A stretch of 64,000 nucleotides of DNA from Solea solea (taxonomy: Eukaryota; Chordata; Actinopteri; Pleuronectiformes; Soleidae): contig NC_081142.1 of NCBI RefSeq assembly GCF_958295425.1, forward strand, positions 21,658,530 through 21,722,529, in the 5' to 3' direction. Numbering within the stretch: position 1 is the stretch's first letter; each line of letters opens with the position of its first letter. The notes beneath the pieces were generated by a model. The model saw nothing but the letters and a program-made list of their open reading frames with translations. It was not told the DNA's origin and searched no databases. Shown piece after piece: positions 36,001 to 51,000 of the stretch. The translations under genes were made by a program, and so were the position numbers.

Positions 36001-39000
36001 ATCTGCAGCAACTACAACTACTGCACCAACAACTACATCTACTGCACCAACCACTACAACATCTGCACCAACCACAACTACTGCACCAACCACTACAACA
36101 TCTGCAACAACTACAACAACTACTGTGCCAACCACTACAACAACTGCCCCAACTACAACTACTACACCAACCACTACAACTACTGCTGCAACTACAACAA
36201 CTACTGCACCAACCACTACAACAACTGCCCCAACTACAACAACTGCACCAACGACTAGAACATCTGCACCAACCACAACTACTGCTGCAACTACAACAAC
36301 TACTGTGCCAACCACTACAACATCTGCACCAACCACAACTACTGCACCAACCACTACAACATCTGCACCAACTACAACAACTACTGCACCAACCACTACA
36401 ACATCTACACCAACTACTGCAGCAACGACTACAACATCTGCACCAACCACAACAACTGCTGCAACTACAACAACTACTGTGCCAACCACTACAACAACTG
36501 CCCCAACTACAACTACTGCACCAACCACTACAACTGCCCAAACTACAACAACTACTGCACCAACCACTACAACATCTGCACCAACAACAACAACTGCACC
36601 AACCACTACAACATCTGCACCAACTACAACAACTACTGTGCCAACCACTACAACAACTGCCCCAACTACAACTACTACACCAGCCACTACAACATCTGCA
36701 ACAACCACAACTACTGTGCCAACCACTACAACATCTGCACCAACCACAACTACTGCACCAACCACTACAACATCTGCACCAACTACAACTACTGCACCAA
36801 CCACTACAACATCTGCACCAACTACTGCAGCAACGACTACAACATCTGCACCAACCACAACTACTGCTGCAACTACAACTACTGCACCAACCACTACAAC
36901 AACTGCCCCAACAACAACAACTGCACCAACGACTACAACATCTGCACCAACCACAACTACTGCTGCAACTACAACAACTACTGTGCCAACCACTACAACA
37001 TCTGCACCAACCACAACTACTGCACCAACCACTACAACATATGCACCAACTACAACAACTACTGCACCAACCACTACAACATCTGCACCAACGACTACAA
37101 CATCTGCACCAACCACAACTACTGCTGCAACCACAACAACTACTGCGCAAACCACTACAACAACTGCCCCAACTACAACTACTGCGCCAACCACTACAAC
37201 AACTGTCCATACTACAACTACTGCCCCAACTACAACAACTACTGTGCCAACCACTACAACATCTGCACCAACCACAACTACTGCACCAACCACTACAACA
37301 TCTGCACCAACTACAACAACTACTGCACCAACCACTACAACATCTGCAGCAACTACAACTACTGCACCAACAACTGCATCTACTGCACCAACCACTACAA
37401 CTTCTGCACCAACCACAACTACTGCACCAACCACTACAACATCTGCACCAACTACTGCAGCAACGACTACAACATCTGCACCAACCACAACTATTGCTGC
37501 AACTACAACAACTACTGCACCAACCACTACAACATCTGCAGCAACTACAACTACTGCACCAACAACTACATCTACTGCACCAACCACTACAACATCTGCA
37601 CCAACCACAACTACTGCACCAACCACTACAACATCTGCACCAACTACTGCAGCAACGACTACAACATCTGCACCAACCACAACTACTGCTGCAACTACAA
37701 CAACTACTGCGCCAACCACTACAACAACTGCACCAACGACTACAACATCGGCACCAACCACAACTACTGCTGCAACTACAACAACTACTGTGCCAACCAC
37801 TACAACATCTGCACCAACTACAACAACTACGGTGCCAACCACTACAACAACTGCCCCAACTACAACACCAGCCACTACAACATCTGCACAAACTACAACA
37901 ACTACTGTGCCAACCACTACAACAACTGCCCCAACTACAACTACTACACCAGCCACTACAACATCTGCAACAACCACAACTACTGCTGCAACTACAACAA
38001 CTACTGTGCCAACCACTACAACTACTGCCCCAACTACAACAACTACTGCACCAACCACTACAACATCTGCACCAACCACAACTACTGCACCAACCACTAC
38101 AACATCTGCACCAACTACAACAACTACTGCACCAACCACTACAACATCTGCACCAACTACTGCAGCAACGACTACAACATCTGCACCAACCACAACTACT
38201 GCTGCAACTACAACAACTACTGCACCAACCACTACAACAACTGCCCCAACTACAACAACTGCACCAACGACTACAACATCTGCACCAACTACTGCAGCAA
38301 CGACTACAACATCTGCACCAACCACAACTACTGCTGCAACTACAACAACTACTGCACCAACCACTACAACAACTGCCCCAACTACAACAACTGCACCAAC
38401 GACTACAACATCTGCACCAACCACAACTACTGCTGCAACTACAACAACTACTGTGCCAACCACTACAACATCTGCACCAACCACAACTACTGCACCAACC
38501 ACTACAACATCTGCACCAATTACAACAACTACTGCACCAACCACTACAACATCTGCACCAACGACTACAACATCTGCACCAACCACAACTACTGCTGCAA
38601 CCACAACAACTACTGCGCAAACCACTACAACAACTGCCCCAACTACAACAACTGCACCAACGACTACAACATTGACACCAACCACAACTACTGCTGCAAC
38701 TACAACAACTACTGCGCCAACCACTACAACAACTGTCCATACTACAACTACTGCCCCAACTACAACAACTACTGTGCCAACCACTACAACATCTGCACCA
38801 ACCACAACTACTGCACCAACCACTACAACATCTGCACCAACTACAACAACTACTGCACCAACCACTACAACATCTGCACCAACTACTGCAGCAATGACTA
38901 CAACATCTGCACCAACCACAACTACTGCTGCAACCACAACAACTACTGCGCAAACCACTACAACAACTGCCCCAACTACAACAACTGCACCAACGACTAC

Positions 39001-42000
39001 AACATTGACACCAACCACAACTACTGCTGCAACTACAACAACTACTGCGCCAACCACTACAACAACTGTCTATACTACAACTACTGCCCCAACTACAACA
39101 ACTACTGTGCCAACCACTACAACATCTGCACCAACTACAACAACTACTGCACCAACCACTACAACATCTGCAGCAACTACAACTACTGCACCAACAACTA
39201 CATCTACTGCACCAACCACTACAACATCTGCACCAACCACAACTACTGCACCAACCACTACAACATCTGCAACAACTACAACAACTACTGTGCCAACCAC
39301 TACAACAACTGCCCCAACTACAACTACTACACCAGCCACTACAACATCTGCAACATCCACAACTACTGCTGCAACTACAACAACTACTGCACCAACCACT
39401 ACAACATCTGCACCAACCACAACAACTGCTGCAACTACAACAACTACTGTGCCAACCACTACAACAACTGCCCCAACTACAACTACTGCACCAACCACTA
39501 CAACTGCCCAAACTACAACAACTACTGCACCAACCACTACAACATCTGCACCAACCACAACAACAACTGCACCAACCACAACTACTGCACCAACCACTAC
39601 AACATCTGCACCAACTACAACAACTACTGTGCCAACCACTACAACAACTGCCCCAACTACAACTACTACACCAGCCACTACAACATCTGCAACAACCACA
39701 ACTACTGTGCCAACCACTACAACATCTGCACCAACCACAACTACTGCACCAACCACTACAACATCTGCACCAACTACAACAACTACTGCACCAACCACTA
39801 CAACATCTGCACCAACTACTGCAGCAACGACTACAACATCTGCACCAACCACAACTACTGCTGCAACTACAACAACTACTGCACCAACCACTACAACAAC
39901 TGCCCCAACTACAACAACTGCACCAACGACTACAACATCTGCACCAACCACAACTACTGCTGCAACTACAACAACTACTGTGCCAACCACTACAACATCT
40001 GCACCAACCACAACTACTGCACCAACCACTACAACATCTGCACCAACTACAACAACTACTGCACCAACCACTACAACATCTACACCAACTACTGCAGCAA
40101 CGACTACAACATCTGCACCAACCACAACTACTGCTGCAACCACAACAACTACTGCGCAAACCACTACAACAACTGCCCCAACTACAACAACTGCAACAAC
40201 GACTACAACATTGACACCAACCACAACTACTGCTGCAACTACAACAACTACTGCGCCAACCACTACAACAACTGTCCATACAACAACTACTGCCCCAACT
40301 ACAACAACTACTGTGCCAACCACTACAACATCTGCACCAACCACAACTACTGTACCAACCACTACAACATCTGCACCAACTACAACAACTACTGCACCAA
40401 CCACTACAACATCTGCAGCAACTACAACTACTGCACCAACAACTACATCTACTGCACCAACCACTACAACATCTGCACCAACCACAACTACTGCACCAAC
40501 CACTACAACATCTGCACCAACTACTGCAGCAACGACTACAACATCTGCACCAACCACAACTACTGCTGCAACTACAACAACTACTGCACCAACCACTACA
40601 ACAACTGCCCCAACTACAACAACTGCACCAACGACTACAACATCTGCACCAACCACAACTACTGCTGCAACTACAACTACTGTGCCAACCACTACAACAT
40701 CTGCACCAACCACAACTACTGCACCAACCACTACAACATCTGCACCAACTACAACAACTACTGCACCAACCACTACAACATCTGCACCAACTACTGCAGC
40801 AACGACTACAACATCTGCACCAACCACAACTACTGCACCAACCACTACAACATCTGCACCAACTACAACAACTACTGTGCCAACCACTACAACAACTGCC
40901 CCAACTACAACTACTACACCAGCCACTACAACATCTGCAACAACCACAACTACTGCTGCAACTACAACAACTACTGCGCCAACCACTACAACAACTGTCT
41001 ATACTACAACTACTGCCCCAACTACAACAACTACTGTGCCAACCACTACAACATCTGCACCAACTACAACAACTACTGCACCAACCACTACAACATCTGC
41101 AGCAACTACAAGTACTGCACCAACAACTACATCTACTGCACCAACCACTACAACATCTGCACCAACCACAACTACTGCACCAACCACTACAACATCTGCA
41201 ACAACTACAACAACTACTGTGCCAACCACTACAACAACTGCCCCAACTACAACTACTGCACCAACCACTACAACTGCCCAAACTACAACAACTACTGCAC
41301 CAACCACTACAACATCTGCACCAACCACAACAACAACTGCACCAACCACAACTACTGCACCAACCACTACAAAATCTGCACCAACTACAACAACTACTGT
41401 GCCAACCACTACAACAACTGCCCCAACTACAACTACTACACCAGCCACTACAACATCTGCAACAACCACAACTACTGTGCCAACCACTACAACATCTGCA
41501 CCAACCACAACTACTGCACCAACCACTACAACATCTGCACCAACTACAACAACTACTGCACCAACCACTACAACATCTGCACCAACTACTGCAGCAACGA
41601 CTACAACATCTGCACCAACCACAACTACTGCTGCAACTACAACAACTACTGCACCAACCACTACAACAACTGCCCCAACTACAACAACTGCACCAACGAC
41701 TACAACATCTGCACCAACCACAACTACTGCTGCAACTACAACAACTACTGTGCCAACCACTACAACATCTGCACCAACCACAACTACTGCACCAACCACT
41801 ACAACATCTGCACCAACTACAACAACTACTGCACCAACCACTACAACATCTGCACCAACGACTACAACATCTGCACCAACCACAACTACTGCTGCAACCA
41901 CAACAACTACTGCGCAAACCACTACAACAACTGCCCCAACTACAACAACTGCACCAACGACTACAACATTGACACCAACCACAACTACTGCTGCAACTAC

Positions 42001-45000
42001 AACAACTACTGCGCCAACCACTACAACAACTGTCCATACTACAACTACTGCCCCAACTACAACAACTACTGTGCCAACCACTACAACATCTGCACCAACC
42101 ACAACTACTGCACCAACCACTACAACATCTGCACCAACTACAACAACTACTGCGCAAACCACTACAACAACTGCCCCAACTACAACAACTGCACCAACGA
42201 CTACAACATTGACACCAACCACAACTACTGCTGCAACTACAACAACTACTGCGCCAACCACTACAACAACTGTCCATACTACAACTACTGCCCCAACTAC
42301 AACAACTACTGTGCCAACCACTACAACATCTGCACCAACCACAACTACTGCACCAACCACTACAACATCTGCACCAACTACAACAACTACTGCACCAACC
42401 ACTACAACATCTGCAGCAACTACAACTACTGCACCAACAACTACATCTACTGCACCAACCACTACAACATCTGCACCAACCACAACTACTGCACCAACCA
42501 CTACAACATCTGCACCAACTACTGCAGCAACGACTACAACATCTGCACCAACCACAACTACTGCTGCAACTACAACAACTACTGCACCAACCACTACAAC
42601 AACTGCCCCAACTACAACAACTGCACCAACGACTACAACATCTGCACCAACCACAACTACTGCTGCAACTACAACAACTACTGTGCCAACCACTACAACA
42701 TCTGCACCAACCACAACTACTGCACCAACCACTACAACATCTGCACCAACTACAACAACTACTGCACCAACCACTACAACATCTGCACCAACTACTGCAG
42801 CAACGACTACAACATCTGCACCAACCACAACTACTGCTGCAACCACAACAACTACTGCGCAAACCACTACAACAACTGCCCCAACTACAACAACTGCACC
42901 AACGACTACAACATTGACACCAACCACAACTACTGCTGCAACTACAACAACTACTGCGCCAACCACTACAACAACTGTCTATACTACAACTACTGCCCCA
43001 ACTACAACAACTACTGTGCCAACCACTACAACATCTGCACCAACTACAACAACTACTGCACCAACCACTACAACATCTGCAGCAACTACACGTACTGCAC
43101 CAACAACTACATCTACTGCACCAACCACTACAACATCTGCACCAACCACAACTACTGCACCAACCACTACAACATCTGCAACAACTACAACAACTACTGT
43201 GCCAACCACTACAACAACTGCCCCAACTACAACTACTACACCAGCCACTACAACATCTGCAACATCCACAACTACTGCTGCAACTACAACAACTACTGCA
43301 CCAACCACTACAACATCTGCACCAACCACAACAACTGCTGCAACTACAACAACTACTGTGCCAACCACTACAACAACTGCCCCAACTACAACTACTGCAC
43401 CAACCACTACAACTGCCCAAACTACAACAACTACTGCACCAACCACTACAACATCTGCACCAACCACAACAACAACTGCACCAACCACAACTACTGCACC
43501 AACCACTACAACATCTGCACCAACTACAACAACTACTGTGCCAACCACTACAACAACTGCCCCAACTACAACTACTACACCAGCCACTACAACATCTGCA
43601 ACAACCACAACTACTGTGCCAACCACTACAACATCTGCACCAACCACAACTACTGCACCAACCACTACAACATCTGCACCAACTACAACAACTACTGCAC
43701 CAACCACTACAACATCTGCACCAACTACTGCAGCAACGACTACAACATCTGCACCAACCACAACTACTGCTGCAACTACAACAACTACTGCACCAACCAC
43801 TACAACAACTGCCCCAACTACAACAACTGCACCAACGACTACAACATCTGCACCAACCACAACTACTGCTGCAACTACAACAACTACTGTGCCAACCACT
43901 ACAACATCTGCACCAACCACAACTACTGCACCAACCACTACAACATCTGCACCAACTACAACAACTACTGCACCAACCACTACAACATCTACACCAACTA
44001 CTGCAGCAACGACTACAACATCTGCACCAACCACAACTACTGCTGCAACCACAACAACTACTGCGCAAACCACTACAACAACTGCCCCAACTACAACAAC
44101 TGCACCAACGACTACAACATTGACACCAACCACAACTACTGCTGCAACTACAACAACTACTGCGCCAACCACTACAACAACTGTCCATACTACAACTACT
44201 GCCCCAACTACAACAACTACTGTGCCAACCACTACAACATCTGCACCAACCACAACTACTGCACCAACCACTACAACATCTGCACCAACTACAACAACTA
44301 CTGCACCAACCACTACAACATCTGCAGCAACTACAACTACTGCACCAACAACTACATCTACTGCACCAACCACTACAACATCTGCACCAACCACAACTAC
44401 TGCACCAACCACTACAACATCTGCACCAACTACTGCAGCAACGACTACAACATCTGCACCAACCACAACTACTGCTGCAACTACAACAACTACTGCACCA
44501 ACCACTACAACAACTGCCCCAACTACAACAACTGCACCAACGACTACAACATCTGCACCAACCACAACTACTGCTGCAACTACAACAACTACTGTGCCAA
44601 CCACTACAACATCTGCACCAACCACAACTACTGCACCAACCACTACAACATCTGCACCAACTACAACAACTACTGCACCAACCACTACAACATCTGCACC
44701 AACTACTGCAGCAACGACTACAACATCTGCACCAACCACAACTACTGCTGCAACCACAACAACTACTGCGCAAACCACTACAACAACTGCCCCAACTACA
44801 ACAACTGCACCAACGACTACAACATTGACACCAACCACAACTACTGCTGCAACTACAACAACTACTGCGCCAACCACTACAACAACTGTCCATACTACAA
44901 CTACTGCCCCAACTACAACAACTACTGTGCCAACCACTACAACATCTGCACCAACCACAACTACTGCACCAACCACTACAACATCTGCACCAACTACAAC

Positions 45001-48000
45001 AACTACTGCACCAACCACTACAACATCTGCAGCAACTACAACTACTGCACCAACAACTACATCTACTGCACCAACCACTACAACATCTGCAGCAACCACA
45101 ACTACTGCACCAACCACTACAACATCTGCAACAACTACAACAACTACTGTGCCAACCACTACAACAACTGCCCCAACTACAACTACTACACCAGCCACTA
45201 CAACATCTGCAACATCCACAACTACTGCTGCAACTACAACAACTACTGCACCAACCACTACAACATCTGCACCAACCACAACAACTGCTGCAACTACAAC
45301 AACTACTGTGCCAACCACTACAACAACTGCCCCAACTACAACTACTGCACCAACCACTACAACTGCCCAAACTACAACAACTACTGCACCAACCACTACA
45401 ACATCTGCACCAACCACAACAACAACTGCACCAACCACTACAACATCTGCACCAACTACAACAACTACTGTGCCAACCACTACAACAACTGCCCCAACTA
45501 CAACTACTACACCAGCCACTACAACATCTGCAAGAACCACAACTACTGTGCCAACCACTACAACATCTGCACCAACCACAACTACTGCACCAACCAGTAC
45601 AACATCTGCACCAACTACAACAACTACTGCACCAACCACTACAACATCTGCACCAACTACTGCAGCAACGACTACAACATCTGCACCAACCACAACTACT
45701 GCTGCAACTACAACAACTACTGCACCAACCACTACAACAACTGCCCCAACTACAACAACTGCACCAACGACTACAACATCTGCACCAACCACAACTACTG
45801 CTGCAACTACAACAACTACTGTGCCAACCACTACAACATCTGCACCAACCACAACTACTGTACCAACCACTACAACATCTGCACCAACTACAACAACTAC
45901 TGCACCAACCACTACAACATCTGCACCAACTACTGCAGCAACGACTACAACATCTGCACCAACCACAACTACTGCTGCAACCACAACAACTACTGCGCAA
46001 ACCACTACAACAACTGCCCCAACTACAACAACTGCACCAACGACTACAACATTGACACCAACCACAACTACTGCTGCAACTACAACAACTACTGCGCCAA
46101 CCACTACAACAACTGTCCATACTACAACTACTGCCCCAACTACAACAACTACTGTGCCAACCACTACAACATCTGCACCAACCACAACTACTGCACCAAC
46201 CACTACAACATCTGCACCAACTACAACAACTACTGCACCAACCACTACAACATCTGCAGCAACTACAACTACTGCACCAACAACTACATCTACTGCACCA
46301 ACCACTACAACATCTGCACCAACCACAACTACTGCACCAACCACTACAACATCTGCAACAACTACAACAACTACTGCACCAACCACTACAACATCTGCAC
46401 CAACTACAACAACTACTGTGCCAACCACTACAACAACTGCCCCAACTACAACTACTACACCAGCCACTACAACATCTGCAACAACCACAACTACTGCTGC
46501 AACTACAACAACTACTGTGCCAACCACTACAACATCTGCACCAACCACAACAACTGCTGCAACTACAACAACTACTGCGCCGACCACTACAACTGCCCCA
46601 ACTACAACAACTACTGTGCCAACCACTACAACATCTGCACCAACTACAACAACTACTGCACCAACAACTACATCTACTGCACCAACCACTACAACAACTG
46701 CACCAACCACGACTACTGCCCCAACTACAACTACTGCACCACCCACTACAACTACTGCCCCAACTACAACAACTACTGCACCAACCACTACAACATCTGC
46801 ACCAACCACTACAACAACTGTCCATACTACAACTACTGCACCAACCACTACAACATCTGCACCAACTACAACAACTACTGCACCAACCACTACAACATCT
46901 GCACCAACTACAACAACTACTGTGCCAACCACTACAACAACTGCCCCAACTACAACTACTACACCAGCCACTACAACATCTGCAACAACCACAACTACTG
47001 CTGCAACTACAACAACTACTGCACCAACCACTACAACATCTGCACCAACCACAACAAATGCTGCAACTACAACAACTACTGTGCCAACCACTACAACAAC
47101 TGCCCCAACTACAACTACTGCACCAACCACTACAACTGCCCCAACTACAACAACTACTGTGCCAAACACTACAACATCTGCACCAACTACAACAACTACT
47201 GCACCAACCACTACAACATCTGCAGCAACTACAACTACTGCACCAACAACTACATCTACTGCACCAACCACTACAACATCTGCACCAACCACTACAACAT
47301 CTGCACCAACCACAACAACTGCTGCAACTACAACAACTACTGTGCCAACCACTACAACAACTGCCCCAACTACAACTACTGCATCAACCACTACAACTTC
47401 CCAAACTACAACAACTACTGCACCAACCACTACAACATCTGCACCAACCACAACAACATCTGCACCAACCACAACTACTGCACCAACCACTACAACATCT
47501 GCACCAACTACAACTACTGCACCAACGACTACAACATCTGCACCAACCACAACTACTGCTGTAACTACAACTACTACCGCGCCAACCACTACAACAACTG
47601 CCCCAACTACAACAACTGCACCAACGACTGCCCCAACTACAACATCTGCACCAACCACAACAACTGCTACAACTACAACAACTACAGCGCCAGCCACTGC
47701 AACAATTGCCCCAACTACAATTACTGCACTAACCACTACAACATCTGCACCAACCACAACTACTGCTGCAACTACAAAAACTACTGCACCAACGACTACA
47801 ACATCTGCACCAACCACAACAACTGCTGCAACGACAACAACTACTGTGCCAACCACTACAACAACTGCCCCAACTACAACTACTGCACCAACGACTACAA
47901 CATCTGCACCAACCACAACTACTGCTGCAACTACAACAACTACTGCGCCAACCACTACAACAACTGCCCCAACTACAACAACTGCACCAACGACTGCCCC

Positions 48001-51000
48001 AACTACAACAACTGCTACAACTACAACAACTACAGCGCCAGCCACTGCAACAATTGCCCCAACTACAACTACTGCACCAACCACTACACCATTCGCAACA
48101 ACCACAACTACTGCTGCAACTACAACTACTGCATCAACCACTACAACATCTGCACCAACCACAACAACTGCTGCAACTACAACAACTACTGTGCCAACCA
48201 CTACAACAACTGCCCCAACTACAACTACTACACCAGCCACTACAACATCTGCACCAACCACAACTACTGCTGCAACTACAACAACTACTGCACCAACCAC
48301 AACAACTACTGCCCCAACTACAACAACTATTGTGCCAACCACTACAACATCTGCACCAACCACAACTACTGCACCAACGACTACAACATCTGCACCAACC
48401 ACAACTACTGCTGCAACTACAACTACTGTGCCAACCACTACAACATCTGCACCAACCACAACTACTGCACCAACCACTACAACATCTGCACCAACTACAA
48501 CAACTACTGTGCCAACCACTACAACAATTGCCCCAACTACAACTACTACACCAGCCACGACAACATCTGCACCAACCACAACTACTGCTGCAACTACAAC
48601 AACTACTGCACCAACCACAACAACTACTGCTCCAACTACAACAACTACTGTGCCAACCACTACACCAACTGCTCCAACTACAACAACTACTGCACCAACC
48701 ACGACATCTACTGCACCAACTACTACAACTACTGCACCAACTACAACAACGACTGCACCAACTACAACTACTGCACCAACTACAACTGCACCAACCAATA
48801 TAACTGCTCCATCTACAACAACTGCACCAACCACGACTACTGCCCCAACTACAACTACTGCACCACCCACTACAACTACTGCCCCAACTACAACAACTAC
48901 TGCACCAACCACTACAACATCTGCACCAACCACTACAACATCTGCACCAACCACTACAACATCTGCACCAACTACAACAACTACTGCACCAACCACTACA
49001 ACTGCCCCAACTACAACAACTACTGTGCCAACCACTACAACATCTGCAGCAACTACAACAAGTACTGCACCAACCACTACAACATCTGCAGCAACTACAA
49101 CTACTGCACCAACAACTACATCTACTGCACCAACCACTACAACATCTGCACCAACCACAACTACTGCACCAACCACTACAACATCTGCAACAACTACAAC
49201 AACTACTGTGCCAACCACTACAACAACTGCCCCAACTACAACTACTACACCAGCCACTACAACATCTGCAACAACCACAACTACTGCTGCAACTACAACA
49301 ACTACTGCACCAACCACTACAACATCTGCACCAACCACAACAACTGCTGCAACTACAACAACTACTGTGCCAACCACTACAACAACTGCCCCAACCACTA
49401 CAACTGCCCCAACTACAACTACTACACCAGCCACTACAACATCTGCAACAACCACAACTACTGTGCCACCCACTACAACATCTGCACCAACCACAACTAC
49501 TGCACCAACCACTACAACATCTGCACCAACTACAACAACTACTGCACCAACCACTACAACATCTGCACCAACTACTGCAGCAACGACTACAACATCTGCA
49601 CCAACCACAACTACTGCTGCAACTACAACTACTGCGCCAACCACTACAACAACTGCCCCAACTACAACAACTGCACCAACCACTACAACATCTGCACCAA
49701 CCACAACTACTGCTGCAACTACAACTACTGTGCCAACCACTACAACATCTGCACCAACCACTACAACATCTGCACCAACTACAACAACTACTGTGCCAAC
49801 CACTACAACAACTGCCCCAACTACAACTACTACACCAGCCACTACAACATCTGCAACAACCACAACTACTGCTGCAACTACAACTACTGTGCCAACCACT
49901 ACAACATCTACACCAACCACAACTACTGCACCAACCACTACAACAACTGCTGCAACTACAACAACTAGTGTGCCAACCACTACAACAACTGCCCCAACTA
50001 CAACTACTGCACCAACCACTACAACTGCCCAAACTACAACAACTACTGCACCAACCACTACAACATCTGCACCAACCACAACAACATCTACACCAACCAC
50101 AACTACTGCACCAACCACTACAACATCTGCACCAACCACAACTACTGCTGCAACTACAACTACTGCACCAACCACTACAACATCTGCACCAACCAAAACT
50201 ACTGCTGCAACTACAACTACTGTGCCAACCACTACAACATCTGCACCAACCACAGCAACTGCTGCAACTACAACAACTACTGTGCCAACCACTACAACAA
50301 CTGCCCCAACTACAACTACTGCACCAACGACTACAACATCTGCACCAACCACAACTACTGCTGCAACTACAACAACTACTGCGCCAACCACTACAACTAC
50401 TGCAGCAACGACTACAACATCTGCACCAACCACAACTACTGCTGCAACTACAACTACTGCGCCAACCACTACAACAACTGTCCATACTACAACTACTGCA
50501 CCAACCACTACAACTGCCCCAACTACAACAACTACTGCACCAACAACTACATCTACTGCACCAACTACTACAACTACTGCTACAACTACAACTACAACTA
50601 CAACACCAACTACAACTGCACCAACGACTACAACATCTGCAACAACCACAACTACTGCTGCAACTACAACAACTACTGCACCAACCACTACAACATCTTC
50701 ACCAACCACAACAACTGCTGCAACTACAACAACTACTGTGCCAACCACTACAACTGCCCCAACTACAACTACTGCACCAACGACTACAACATCTGCACAA
50801 AAGTCTGCCCCAACTACAACATCTGCACCAACCACAACAACTGCTACAACTACAACAACTACAGCGCCAGCCACTGCAACAATTGCCTCAACTACAACTA
50901 CTGCACCAACCACAGCTACTGCTGCAACTACAACTACTGCGCCAACCACTACAACAACTGTCCATACTACAACTACTGCACCAACCACTACAACTGCCCC

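Larger units (their letters stand above)
2..46100 (+). repeat. TLTP-type repeat domain (left part of the protein)
   Basis: This part is defined by 41 copies of ACA TTG ACA CCA. The TTG codons start at 584, 1226, 1928, 3689, 4562, 6401, 8252, 9377, 10067, 10757, 11447, 12152, 13133, 14003, 14918, 17813, 18518, 19394, 22289, 22994, 24173, 24758, 25826, 27068, 28016, 29195, 29780, 30848, 32069, 33314, 34559, 35801, 38672, 39005, 40211, 41969, 42209, 42914, 44120, 44825 and 46052. The landmark is normally preceded by A-Q-T-T-T-T-T-A-P and often followed about 63 bases later by V-H-T-T or V-Y-T-T. All spacings are multiples of three. Spacings cluster at about 690-705 and 1,206-1,245 bases, so there appear to be a short and a long higher-order unit. 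Positions were counted by eye and individual ones may be off by a base or two. Confidence 0.85.

Noticed and set aside
2..46100. CRISPR array
   Set aside because: There are direct repeats, but no unique spacers of constant length between identical repeats, and no cas genes. The units are coding PTTTT modules.
19526..46825. Antisense open frame of 9,099 codons rich in Cys, Ser, Gly and Trp, with relatives at 6113-13201 and 48134-50485
   Set aside because: It is the exact codon-by-codon reverse complement of the Thr frame (ACA to TGT, ACT to AGT, CCA to TGG). It is broken wherever the + frame has TCA or CTA, for example at 6113, 13451, 14138, 15050 and 19526.
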